Shown in pieces: positions 29,203 to 38,071 of a stretch of DNA of 64,000 bases (position 1 is its first letter; each line of letters starts with the position of its first letter). A program made the position numbers and the translations under genes. This DNA comes from Streptomyces naganishii JCM 4654 (GTDB taxonomy: Bacteria; Actinomycetota; Actinomycetes; Streptomycetales; Streptomycetaceae). The notes beneath the pieces are model-generated. The model had not been told where the DNA came from. It made no database searches and was given only the letters and a program-made list of their open reading frames with translations. The stretch spans positions 124,001 to 188,000 of the forward strand of contig NZ_BMVF01000010.1 in NCBI RefSeq assembly GCF_014650575.1, read 5' to 3'.

Positions 29203-29218
29203 TCGAATGCGCATTCGA
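29203..29218. promoter_or_regulatory. 16-bp perfect palindrome TCGAATGCGCATTCGA, SOS-box-like
   Basis: Self-complementary over all 16 bases, and similar to the actinobacterial LexA box TCGAAC-N4-GTTCGA (one symmetric change per half). A putative -10 hexamer TAGCCT begins at 29219, so the palindrome fills the spacer of a likely promoter 135 bp before the alpha/beta-hydrolase gene. Confidence 0.5.
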
Positions 29219-29360
29219 TAGCCTGTGGGTGACGGGTCCGGTGGGCTCCGCGCTACAGGAGTGTGCGGGGCGGCAGACACGACGGGGAACGTGGTTCACG
29301 AGACCGGCCGGCTCGACGGAAGCGAGCGGTCCGAGCGGAGCTAGGGGGGTGCCAGGACCA

Positions 29361-30422
29361 ATGGCGCGGCGCATCGACGTGACCGGGGCGGATGGCGTGC
29401 GGCTGGCCGCCTGGGAGTTCGGCGATCCCCCCAAGGCCGATCCCGAGGGCTTCGCGGCGGACGATCCGGCCGGCCGGCCGTTCGTACCGGCCCAGGCGCA
29501 CCGGAGGGACCCCGAGGAGCCCGCGGACCCGCCCGATCCGCCCCTCCGCGCCCCGGACGCCGGCGGGGACTCCGCCCCGGGGCCGGACGGGGACCTCGCC
29601 CCCCGGACCCCCGTGTCCCAGCCGCCGGCCGGTCCTCCGCCGGGTGCGGGAAGCGGCGGTGGCGTGCTGTTATTGCACGGCCTGATGGGCCGTGCCTCAC
29701 ACTGGGCGTCCACCGCCCGCTGGCTCTCCGAGCGGCACCGCGCGGTCGCCCTCGACCAGCGCGGGCACGGGCAGAGCGAGAAGCCCCCGCAGGCCGCGTA
29801 CACCCGCGAGGCCTACGTCGACGACGCCGAGGCCGCCGTCGAGCAGCTCGGTCTCGGCCCGGCCGTCGTGATCGGCCACGCGATGGGCGCGCTGACCGCC
29901 TGGCAGCTCGCCGCACGGCGCCCGGACCTGGTGCGCGGTGTGATCATCTGCGACATGCGGGCCTCCGCGCTCGGCGCGGCCTCCCAGCGCGAATGGGAGG
30001 ACTGGTTCAAGGCCTGGCCGGTTCCCTTCGCCACCCTCGCCGACGTCCGCAAGTGGTTCGGCGAGGACGATCCCTGGGTCGAGCGGCCCAACCCCGCCCG
30101 CGGGGCCTTCTACGCCGAGGTGATGCACGAGGGCGCGGACGGATGGCGTCCCGTCTTCGACCCCGGCCAGATGCTCGCCTCCCGGGAGACGTGGGTCTAC
30201 GACGCCCACTGGGAGGAGCTCGCCCAGGTCCGCTGCCCCGCCCTGGTCGTACGCGGCCTCGACGGCGAGCTCGGCCGGGCCGAGGCCCAGGAAATGGTCC
30301 GCGTCCTCCCCCGCGGCCAGTACGCCGAGGTGGCCGACGCAGGGCACCTCGTCCACTACGACCAGCCGGACTCCTGGCGCGCGGCCATCGAACCCTTCCT
30401 GGACGCGGTACTCACCGGCTGA
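29361..30422 (+). CDS. Alpha/beta-hydrolase-fold protein with Ser nucleophile replaced by Ala
   Basis: 353 residues from MARRIDVTGADGVRL (AGGA before the ATG); a GTG at 29229 would add 44 residues. After the first strand comes a ~70-residue Pro/Asp-rich insert (about 23-98), then LLLHGLMGRASHW, LDQRGHGQSEKP, and the nucleophile elbow VIGHAMGALTAWQLA. The elbow has Ala 174 (codon GCG) where hydrolases have Ser. The acid region (GLDGELG) and His (ADAGHLVHYDQP) remain. So it is either a non-hydrolytic family member or a pseudoenzyme. It may be controlled by the palindrome at 29203. Confidence 0.85.
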   Translation: MARRIDVTGADGVRLAAWEFGDPPKADPEGFAADDPAGRPFVPAQAHRRDPEEPADPPDPPLRAPDAGGDSAPGPDGDLAPRTPVSQPPAGPPPGAGSGGGVLLLHGLMGRASHWASTARWLSERHRAVALDQRGHGQSEKPPQAAYTREAYVDDAEAAVEQLGLGPAVVIGHAMGALTAWQLAARRPDLVRGVIICDMRASALGAASQREWEDWFKAWPVPFATLADVRKWFGEDDPWVERPNPARGAFYAEVMHEGADGWRPVFDPGQMLASRETWVYDAHWEELAQVRCPALVVRGLDGELGRAEAQEMVRVLPRGQYAEVADAGHLVHYDQPDSWRAAIEPFLDAVLTG

Positions 30423-30653
30423 CGCCCGCTGTGCACCGGCCGCCGGCCGGGCGCGACGAGTGCGGATGCCCGGGCAGGGGTGGCGACTTGGCCGACGTCG
30501 AGGCCGTTGCGGGGCTGGTGCGGTCGCCTTCCGGTCCGCAGTGCTCGCCGATCGCGCCCTAGCCGGGGCTTGAGCTGCCCGACCGGCGCGCGCTCGGCGG
30601 GAGCGGGGGCGCGGGTGCGCCCGCGCTGGGCGGCGGCGCCCCCGTGCGCCTGT

Positions 30654-32279
30654 TCAGCCCTTGCTCACCGCCGTGAGGATCTCCGGGAGGCGGACCGCTG
30701 TGCGGGGGGCCGCGAGACGGAGGCCGAGGAAGGTGATCGCGGCGCCGTAGGCCGCGCCGACGGGGAGGAGGAGCCAGGTCAGGGACGCGCCGCCGGCGCT
30801 GACGTTGGCCCAGATCAACAGGGCGATCACGGGGGAGCAGAGCAGGGCGGCCGCGACCATGCCGCCGAAGATGGAGATCCAGGCCAGGCCCGTCTGGCCG
30901 GGGGCCACGTTCTTGAAGCCCTCCTGCGGGATGGAGTACGGGAAGCGGGCGGAGGTCCAGGCGCCGGTGGCGAGCATCGCGCCGAGCAGGGCGAAGGACA
31001 GCCCCAGTACCTCCGGCAGCCGCGCCCAGTCGTCCAGCAGCGCCGTCGTCACCACCGTGACGAGGGTGGCGTACGGGAGGGTGATCAGGAGGAGGGCCAG
31101 GGCGCGGCCGCGCAGTTCGACGTAGGCGTCGCGCGGGGAGGAGATCGTCAGGGCCACCATCCAGAAGGCGGAGGTGTCCTGCCCGAACTGGTTGTACATC
31201 TGGATGCCGAGCATCCCCGCCGCGAAACAGGCGAAGTAGGGCGAACCGGTGCCCTGGAGCGCGTTGAACACGGGCACGATCAGGCCGATGGCCAGCGAGG
31301 TCACCCACGCGGCCTTGGTCTTGGGGTCGCGCCACACGTAGCGCAGGCCGCGTTCCATCACCGTGCCGGTGCGGCCGGCCGGGAGCAGCCGGGTCAGGCC
31401 GGCCGAGCGGCTCCGCTCGCGCACCGCGGTGTCGGCCGGCTGGAGCGTGGAGGCGTCCGGGGAGGTCATCAGGCGGGTCAGGCTGCGCGCCCAGACGCCG
31501 AGCAGGGCGGCCAGCGCGGCGGCGGTGAGGGCCAGTTGGGCGACCGCGATGCCGTACGAGCCCCGGCTCGCGGCGTCGACCGCGCCCACGGCGGACGCGG
31601 GCGGCACCCACTGGAGCACCTCCCTCGCCGGTTCGAGTTGCGCGAGCCCCGCCGAACCGAGGCGCTGCATCCCGAAGTTGACCAACTGCGCCCCGATCGC
31701 GATCACCAGACCGCTGAGGACGGCCAGGTCCCGTCCCTTGCGGCTGGTCAGCAGCCGGATGTTGGCCGCCGCCACGGCGCGCGCGAGGGCCACGCACACC
31801 AGCAGCGCGAGGGCGAGCGCGGGCACCGCGACGACGTACGCGGCGGCCCCGTGCGCGACCGAGACCACGCAGCCCACCAGCAGGAGTACGGTGAACAGCG
31901 GCCCGATGCCGACCAGTGAGGCCGTGAGCAGCGCCCGCACCAGCGGCCGGGGCCGCAGCGGCAGCATCACCAGACGGGTCGGGTCGAGCGTCTCGTCGCC
32001 GCTGGGGAAGAACAGCGGCATCACCGCCCAGCCGAGCGCCAGGACGGCCGCGGCCAGCACGGACACGGACGCGATGTGCGCGTGGCCGCGCAGCGCGACG
32101 AAGCCGGTCAGCTGGAGCGCGGCGAACAGCAGCGCGACGACGGCCGAGGCGACGTACGCGGCCCGCCGTCCGCCGGACTGCCTCAGCCCGTTGCGCAGCA
32201 GGGACAGCTTCAGCCGTACGACGACCGGCGTGATCGGAAACGTGCCGACTGCCGGGTCGGTGTGCGCGCCGGTGCTCAT
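30654..32279 (-). CDS. ABC transporter permease
   Basis: 541 residues with about 12 hydrophobic helices in two halves, joined by a cytoplasmic stretch (ERSRSAGLTRLLPAGRTGTVMERGLRYVWRDPKTKAAW). No solute-binding partner is nearby, so this is probably an exporter of unknown substrate. Its ATG overlaps the ATPase stop as ATGA, making a two-gene operon with the ATPase first. Confidence 0.85.
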   Translation of the reverse strand: MSTGAHTDPAVGTFPITPVVVRLKLSLLRNGLRQSGGRRAAYVASAVVALLFAALQLTGFVALRGHAHIASVSVLAAAVLALGWAVMPLFFPSGDETLDPTRLVMLPLRPRPLVRALLTASLVGIGPLFTVLLLVGCVVSVAHGAAAYVVAVPALALALLVCVALARAVAAANIRLLTSRKGRDLAVLSGLVIAIGAQLVNFGMQRLGSAGLAQLEPAREVLQWVPPASAVGAVDAASRGSYGIAVAQLALTAAALAALLGVWARSLTRLMTSPDASTLQPADTAVRERSRSAGLTRLLPAGRTGTVMERGLRYVWRDPKTKAAWVTSLAIGLIVPVFNALQGTGSPYFACFAAGMLGIQMYNQFGQDTSAFWMVALTISSPRDAYVELRGRALALLLITLPYATLVTVVTTALLDDWARLPEVLGLSFALLGAMLATGAWTSARFPYSIPQEGFKNVAPGQTGLAWISIFGGMVAAALLCSPVIALLIWANVSAGGASLTWLLLPVGAAYGAAITFLGLRLAAPRTAVRLPEILTAVSKG

Positions 32280-33064
32280 CGGGGGCCGCCCCCCAGCCAG
32301 TCGAGGTCGGAAGCGGTGTCCCGGCTCTGCGCGCCGACGAGTTCGAGGAACGCCCGCTGGAGGGTGGGCGCCTCGCCGCGCACCTCGGCGAGCGTGCCCT
32401 GGGCGCGGATGCGGCCGGCGGCCATCACCGCCACCCAGTCGCACAGGGACTCCACCAGTTCCATGACGTGGGAGGAGAAGACGACGGTCGCGCCGGAGGC
32501 GGTGTAGCGCTCGAGGACGCCGCGGATGGTCTGCGCGGACACCGGGTCGACGCCCTCGAACGGCTCGTCCAGGAAGAGGACTTCGGGGTTGTGCAGCAGC
32601 GCGGTGGCGAGGCCGATCTTCTTGCGCATGCCGGTGGAGTAGTCGACGACCAGCTTGTGCTGGGCGCCGGCGAGGTCGAGCACGTCGAGCAGCTGCGTGG
32701 CCCTGCGGTCCACCTCCGCCCCTGGCAGTCCGCGCAACCGGCCGGAGTACGACAGCAGTTCGCGCCCCGAGAGCCGTTCGAAGAGCCGGAGTCCCTCCGG
32801 CAGCACCCCGATCCGCGCCTTGACGGCCACCGGGTCGCGCCAGACGTCGTGCCCGACGACCTCCACGGTGCCCTGGTCGGGCCGCAGTAGCCCGGTCACC
32901 ATGGAGAGCGTGGTGGTCTTCCCGGCCCCGTTGGGCCCGACCAGCCCGATGAACTTCCCGGCGGGCAGCTCGAGATCGATCCCGGCGACCGCGACCTGCT
33001 GCCCGAACCGCTTCCAGAGCCCCCGCACCCGCACGGCGGCAGAATCCGCACCTACACCCGTCAT
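32276..33064 (-). CDS. ABC transporter ATP-binding protein
   Basis: 262 residues. Walker A GPNGAGKTTT, Q-loop region, signature variant DYSTGMRKKIGLA, Walker B VLFLDEPFEGVD and the switch His in FSSHVMEL are all present. The Met/Arg/Lys signature is typical of the CcmA/drug-exporter ABC-2 branch. ATG 33064 gives MTGVGADSAAVRVRGLWKRFG. It partners the permease that overlaps its 3' end. Confidence 0.92.
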   Translation of the reverse strand: MTGVGADSAAVRVRGLWKRFGQQVAVAGIDLELPAGKFIGLVGPNGAGKTTTLSMVTGLLRPDQGTVEVVGHDVWRDPVAVKARIGVLPEGLRLFERLSGRELLSYSGRLRGLPGAEVDRRATQLLDVLDLAGAQHKLVVDYSTGMRKKIGLATALLHNPEVLFLDEPFEGVDPVSAQTIRGVLERYTASGATVVFSSHVMELVESLCDWVAVMAAGRIRAQGTLAEVRGEAPTLQRAFLELVGAQSRDTASDLDWLGGGPR

Positions 33065-33169
33065 GCCCCGAACCCTACGGGCACCAGCCGCCACAAGAAA
33101 CGTAGACCATCCGGCCGCTTGCCCCCGCCTTCCCCTGCGGTCCCTGGCCCGTCCCTCCAGGCCGGCCAC

Positions 33170-33740
33170 CGGCGCCCGCGCCTCGGCCTCCGGCCGCCAG
33201 CCCCGCGCCGCCCGCCCGCCACCGGCCCCGCCGCGGCCGTCGGCTGCCGGTTCCGTTCAGGTCCCCGTTCGTCCGCCCGCCCACCGAACGGCCTGCCGCC
33301 GGCCCCGCCTCGGCCTCCGGCCGCCAGCCCCGCGCCGCCCGCCCACCACCGGCCCCGCTCAGGCCCGGCCTGGCCTGGGCCGACCCGCCCGGCCACCGGC
33401 GCCGTCCCGGCCGCCCGCTGCCGGTTCCGTTCGGGCCTCCGGCAGCCCGCCCGGCTGTCCCGGCGGTCCGCCGCCGGCCTCGCTCAGGCCCCTGCCTCGC
33501 CTGGGCCGACGTGCTCGGCCACCGCCACCGGGGCCGCGCCACCCGCCCACCACCGGCCCCTGGGCCGACCGCCCGGCCACCGCCACTGCCACCGGCGCCG
33601 TCCCGGCCGCCCGCTGCCGGTTCCGTTCGGACCCCCGACCGGCCGCCCGGCCGTCCCGGCGGTCCGCCACCGGCCCCGCGCCGCCCGCCCACGCTGGCCT
33701 TGCCCAGGCCCCGGGACGCCTGGGCCGGCCCGCCCGCCAC
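33170..33740. repeat. GC-rich imperfect tandem repeat, unit about 175-196 bp, about three copies
   Basis: A 40-bp block at 33395-33434 recurs exactly at 33591-33630 (period 196). A related block, GCTGCCGGTTCCGTTC, also occurs near 33243. A 50-bp block at 33179 recurs near 33306. Composition is extreme (mostly C and G, Pro/Ala/Gly codons in every frame). All six frames are open for that reason; no ribosome site or known domain is seen, so I call no gene in 33065-33779. Confidence 0.75.
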
Positions 33741-33779
33741 CCCGGCCCCGCCGGTACGCCCCGGCAAGGCCGGTGGCTG

Positions 33780-34469
33780 TTACCGCTCTCTTCCGCAGGC
33801 GTATGCCAGAGGTGAGATCAGTTCCTCGGCGTCCGGCAGCCAGCGGTTGGCTGCTGTTGGGCGGCAGGCCCATTGGACCGCGCCCCGGGCGCCGTAGCGG
33901 GTCGGTGGGGCGGCCACGTAGGCACCCTCGCCCAGGGTGATCAGGTCCAGGGACGCCGGGGACCAGCCGAGGGCGCGGACCAGTTCGGGCACCTTCGCGC
34001 AGGCGCCCGGGAGCACGAAGAACTGCATGCGCCGCTCGGGCGTGAGCGTCACGGGCCCGAGCGTCAGCTCCATCCGCTCCATCCGGGCCAGCGCGAGGAA
34101 CCCGGCCGTCTCCGGCACGCAGATCGCGTCGAAGGTGCGGCCGGTGGGCAGCAGGATCGACGCCGTCGGCTGCCTCTGCCACATCCGGCGGGCGACGGTG
34201 GCGCTGCCCGTCGCCTGCGTCACCCAGTCCTCGCGCGCCGGGTGTGCGCCGGGTGCGGCGCACGCGCGCTCGCCGCAGGAGCAGTACTGCACCCCGTCCA
34301 CGGCCTCCAGCCAGGTGCCGGGGAACACGTCCCAGTGGCGCTCCTCGGCGTAGCGAACGGCCGTGTCCAGCAGGGAGTCTCCGCGCTGCTTGGGGATCTG
34401 ACCGGCAATCTGTGCGGCTTGGGTGCCCGGGATCGTCTCTTCCACGACCCACTCAACTCCCGTGTCCAC
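33780..34469 (-). CDS. Small bifunctional DNA primase/polymerase-like protein
   Basis: 229 residues from GTG 34469. The N-terminal part (LLDTAVRYAEERHWDVFPGTWLE, CSCGERACAAPGAHPAREDW) matches the start of actinobacterial Prim-Pol (AEP) proteins, including the Cys-rich turn. The rest is diverged and short: no clear DxD or His-containing nucleotide site and no helicase part. It is therefore probably a domain relative with another role. It is conserved in Streptomyces as far as I recall. It is divergent from an HTH/TPR regulator. Confidence 0.7.
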   Translation of the reverse strand: MDTGVEWVVEETIPGTQAAQIAGQIPKQRGDSLLDTAVRYAEERHWDVFPGTWLEAVDGVQYCSCGERACAAPGAHPAREDWVTQATGSATVARRMWQRQPTASILLPTGRTFDAICVPETAGFLALARMERMELTLGPVTLTPERRMQFFVLPGACAKVPELVRALGWSPASLDLITLGEGAYVAAPPTRYGARGAVQWACRPTAANRWLPDAEELISPLAYACGRER

Positions 34470-34795
34470 CTGGGGTTACGCGACACACCGCGCGCGGGGG
34501 AGGAGCATCGGTTCGTTGGCCGGGGCGCACGGGTGCACGGGTGGGGGCGCGCGGGAGGATCGTCGCCCGGCGATGGGTAGTGCTGTCTGGGCAGTCCCGG
34601 GCAGTCCGGGCAGTTCGGTCCGGGGGGCAACCGGCTTCATCCCGGCAATCTTCGCAAGCCTCGCATTTTCGTTGTGTCCGTGGGGCATTGATCTTCACGG
34701 CCGGACCGGTTCGCCGGGACGCGATCGCCTCCGGCCGCGCAAGAGACGTCCACCCGGTGCGAGGACAGGCACCGCAGCCACAGGGGGTTCACGCC
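34470..34795. promoter_or_regulatory. Divergent intergenic region, Prim-Pol-like gene / HTH-TPR regulator
   Basis: 326 bp without a gene. It contains three closely spaced GGGCAGT direct repeats (34589, 34599, 34608) in the middle. No clear promoter hexamers could be assigned. Confidence 0.35.
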
Positions 34796-36181
34796 ATGGC
34801 CGCAAGGCCTCTCGTCGCGCGGCAGCCGAACGAACGGCTGCAGGCGCTCATCCAGGAAGCGGGCTGCTCGAACGCCGGGCTGGCCCGCCGGGTCAACATG
34901 TGCGGCGCCGAGCACGGCCTCGACCTGCGCTACGACAAGACGTCGGTGGCCCGCTGGCTGCGCGGGCAGCAGCCGCGCGGACGGGCCCCGGCGGTCATCG
35001 CCGAGGCCCTGGGCCGCAAGCTCGGCCGCACGGTCACGATCGACGAGATCGGCATGGCCAACGGCAAGAACCTCGCCTCGGGCGTGGGCCTCCAGTTCTC
35101 GCCGACGGTACTGGGGGCCATCGAGCAGGTCTGCGAGCTGTGGCGCAGCGACGTGGGGCGCAGGGACTTCCTGTCCGGCTCCTCCGTCGCCGCCTCCGCA
35201 CTGGTGGAGCCGAGCCGCGACTGGCTGATCTCCGCGCCGGACGGCCAGGTCGCGCGCTCGGCCGGCCCGCGGGTGGGCCAGTCCGACGTGGCGGCGGTAC
35301 GGGCCATGACGCAGGCCCTGGTCGACCTGGACCACACCTACGGCAGCGGGCACGTGCGCCCGGTCGTCGTCCACTACCTCAACAGCGTGGTGTCCGGGCT
35401 GATCGCCGGTTCGTACCGGGAGGCGGTGGGCCGGGACCTGTTCGCCGCGGTGGCCCGGCTCACCGAGCTCGCCGGTTACATGGCCGTGGACACCGGCCAG
35501 CCCGGCCTGGCCCAGCGGTACTACATCCAGGCGCTGCGGCTCGCCCAGGCCGCCGGCGACCGCGGTTACGGCGGCTACGTGCTCGCCGCGTCCATGAGCC
35601 ACCTGGCCGCGCAGCTCGGAAACCCGCGCGAGATCGCGCAGTTGGCCCGTGCGGCGCAGGAGGGGGCGCGCGGCCGGGTCACCCCGCGCGCGGAGTCGAT
35701 GTTCCACGCGGCGGAGGCGCGCGGGCACGCCCTGCTGGGCGACGCGCGGGCCGCGCAGCTGTCGGCCGGACGCGCGGTGAGCGCGCTGGAGGCCGCCGAA
35801 CCGGACTCCGGGGACGACCCCGTGTGGATCGCCCACTTCGACGAGGCGTATCTCGCCGACGAGTTGGCGCACTGCCACCGGGACCTCGGGCAGGCCGAGG
35901 CGGCGGCGCGGCGGGCCGAGGAGTCGCTGGCCGGGCATCCCCCGACGCGCGCACGGCGGCGGGCGATCGGCTACGTGCTGCTCGCCACCGCGCAGGTGCA
36001 GCAGCGGGAGATCGAGCAGGCCTGCAACACCGGCACGAAGGCGGTGGAGTTGCTGGAGTCGCTCCGCTCCGACCGGGGCGCGGAGTATCTGGAGGACCTC
36101 CAGCAGCGTCTCGAGCCGTTCCGGGACGAGCCGGTGGTGCGGGAGTTCGGGGCGCGGCTGGAGGTGCAGGCGGCGGCCTGA
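34796..36181 (+). CDS. HTH-TPR regulatory protein (Nsd-like)
   Basis: 461 residues. An N-terminal HTH-like region (RLQALIQEAGCSNAGLARRVN...SVARWLRGQQPRGRAPAVIAEALG) is followed by a linker with the FLSGSSVAASAL patch and TPR-like helices from about 165 to the end (GYMAVDTGQPGLAQRYYIQALRLAQ, AQVQQREIEQACNTGTKAVELLES). This architecture is shared by Streptomyces regulators such as NsdA/NsdB that hold back antibiotic production and sporulation. The ATG has CAGGGGG upstream. Target genes are unknown. Confidence 0.8.
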   Translation: MAARPLVARQPNERLQALIQEAGCSNAGLARRVNMCGAEHGLDLRYDKTSVARWLRGQQPRGRAPAVIAEALGRKLGRTVTIDEIGMANGKNLASGVGLQFSPTVLGAIEQVCELWRSDVGRRDFLSGSSVAASALVEPSRDWLISAPDGQVARSAGPRVGQSDVAAVRAMTQALVDLDHTYGSGHVRPVVVHYLNSVVSGLIAGSYREAVGRDLFAAVARLTELAGYMAVDTGQPGLAQRYYIQALRLAQAAGDRGYGGYVLAASMSHLAAQLGNPREIAQLARAAQEGARGRVTPRAESMFHAAEARGHALLGDARAAQLSAGRAVSALEAAEPDSGDDPVWIAHFDEAYLADELAHCHRDLGQAEAAARRAEESLAGHPPTRARRRAIGYVLLATAQVQQREIEQACNTGTKAVELLESLRSDRGAEYLEDLQQRLEPFRDEPVVREFGARLEVQAAA

Positions 36182-36370
36182 GCGAGCGGTGTCCCGCGCC
36201 CGCGGAGGGGTGCGAGGAGGGTGCGGGACCTTATACAGCGCGGGAAGCGCGGGTTTTGTTACTGCGGTCACAGGGAAGGAGGCCGCGTCCTGTGCTGCGT
36301 GGCATGGGGCTCCGGGGACCCGGTAGCGTGAGCCGACGATTCCGAAGGTCCCCCATTCGTAGGAGTCCCG

Positions 36371-38068
36371 GTGACGCAGAGTGGACAGGGCGAGGAGCCC
36401 TCGGCGCGGCCCGCGCGCGAAGGCATCGTGCTGCCCTCCGATGGAGGCGAGCCGTTGCTCCCGGGCATGACGGGCGGACCGGGCGGCAGGCCGCCGCACC
36501 CGGGCGCGCAGCCGCAGCCGCCCGCGCAGCCGGCCGGCCAGGAGCCCGCCGCGGCCCCCGCCGAGGGCCAGGCGTGGGGCCAGCCATGGGGCCCCGGCCA
36601 CCAGCAGACCCAGACCCAGGCCCAGGGCCAGGCCCAGCCCCCGCAGCAGGGCTGGCAGGCGGCGCCCGGGCAGCAGCCCTGGGGCGCCCAGGAGCCGTAC
36701 CAGCAGGCGCCGCAGTGGGACGCCCAGGGCGGCTCCGCCCACCCGGGCGCGGGCCCGCTGCCCCCGGAGGGCGCCCCGGCCCCGGCCCAGTCCGGTTACG
36801 GACAGGACGCCTACGGCGCGGCGCCCGGCGCCCCGCTGCCGCCCGCGCCCGGCGACCCCTACGGCCCGCCCGCCGGACACGGCGCCCACGCCGCCCAGGG
36901 AGCCCACGCCGGACACGGGCACGGCGCCGCCGCCGACGAGGGCGCGACGCAGTTCCTGCCGCCGGTCGCCGTCGCGTCGGCGGACGAGGGGGCCACCCAG
37001 TTCCTGCCGCCCGTGCCGGCCGCGCCGGTCAACGAGGGGGCCACGCAGTTCCTGCCGCCGGTCGCGCCGGGCGCCCTGCCGCCCGAGGGCGCCGGCGACC
37101 CCTCGACCCACTACCTGGGCCGCATACCCCAGGGCGGTGGCGCCGGACCGCTGCCGCCCGGCTCCGCACCCCGGGGCTCCGACGCCGAGCCCACTCAGTT
37201 CATCGCGTCCGTGGACCCGCAGGGCGGCGGACGGCACACGCCCGCCGAGTTCGACAACCTCTTCCGCAGCGACGCCGGCGGCCCGCCCCCGGCCGGGGGT
37301 CCCTCGACCCAGCAGATTCCCCCCTTCCAGCAGCCGCCCGGCGGCCCCGCCTACGCCCCTGCCGGGCCGGCGGGCCCGGGCGCCGGTTCCTTCGGCCCGC
37401 ACGGCGACGGCGACGGCGCCGGCAGTGGCCGCCGGGGCTCGCGGGTGCCGCTGATCGCGGCCGTGGGCGTGGGCATCGTGGTGCTCGGCGTCGGCGCGGG
37501 CGCCCTGCTCGGCGGTGGCGGCGGTGGCGACGGCCAGAGCGGCGACAAGAACAAGAACGTCTCCGCGTCCGCCCCCGCCACGGACGGCTCCACCGCGTCC
37601 GCCGCGGCCGACCCGGCCCGGCAGCAGGCGGTCCAGCTGGACAAGCTGCTCGCCGACAGCGGCGGCAGCCGCGCCTCCGTGATCAAGGCGGTGGCCGACG
37701 TCAGGAACTGCGACAACCTCGGCGAGGCCGCCTCGAACCTGCGGGACGCCGCCAAGCAGCGCAACGACCTGGTGACCCGCCTGGGACAGCTGTCCGTCGA
37801 CAAGCTCCCCGACAACGCCGCGCTGACCGCCGCGCTCAACAGCGCCTGGAAGGCCTCCGCGGAGGCCGACCGGCACTACGCGGCCTGGGCCGACCAGGTC
37901 GACGGCAAGAAGGGCTGCAAGAAGGGCCACGCCCGCATCACCGGCGAGACCCAGGCCGGCAACCGCGAGAGCGGTGTCGCCAGCGCCCAGAAGGCCAAGG
38001 CGGCCCGGCTGTGGAACGCGATCGCCCAGAAGTACGGCCTCACCCAGCGCCAGCCGGTCCAGCTCTGA
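36371..38068 (+). CDS. Pro/Gln-rich membrane protein with repeated TQF motifs
   Basis: 565 residues. About 355 residues of Pro/Gln/Gly/Ala-rich cytosolic sequence precede one membrane helix (VPLIAAVGVGIVVLGVGAGALL) and an extracytoplasmic helical domain with two Cys (VRNCDNLGEA, KKGCKKGH). The cytosolic part holds three copies of EGATQFLPPV at about 15-20 residue spacing, then DPSTHYLGRIP and AEPTQFIAS. Short Thr-Gln motifs of this kind resemble phospho-Thr sites of PASTA-type Ser/Thr kinases recognised by FHA domains. AGGAG is 7 bp before the GTG start. Confidence 0.82.
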   Translation: MTQSGQGEEPSARPAREGIVLPSDGGEPLLPGMTGGPGGRPPHPGAQPQPPAQPAGQEPAAAPAEGQAWGQPWGPGHQQTQTQAQGQAQPPQQGWQAAPGQQPWGAQEPYQQAPQWDAQGGSAHPGAGPLPPEGAPAPAQSGYGQDAYGAAPGAPLPPAPGDPYGPPAGHGAHAAQGAHAGHGHGAAADEGATQFLPPVAVASADEGATQFLPPVPAAPVNEGATQFLPPVAPGALPPEGAGDPSTHYLGRIPQGGGAGPLPPGSAPRGSDAEPTQFIASVDPQGGGRHTPAEFDNLFRSDAGGPPPAGGPSTQQIPPFQQPPGGPAYAPAGPAGPGAGSFGPHGDGDGAGSGRRGSRVPLIAAVGVGIVVLGVGAGALLGGGGGGDGQSGDKNKNVSASAPATDGSTASAAADPARQQAVQLDKLLADSGGSRASVIKAVADVRNCDNLGEAASNLRDAAKQRNDLVTRLGQLSVDKLPDNAALTAALNSAWKASAEADRHYAAWADQVDGKKGCKKGHARITGETQAGNRESGVASAQKAKAARLWNAIAQKYGLTQRQPVQL

Positions 38069-38071
38069 GGC

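Noticed and set aside
30480-31919. 479-codon plus-strand frame opposite the ABC permease
   Set aside because: Exact antisense of the permease, with Glu/Gly/Gln-rich composition typical of reverse-strand membrane genes.
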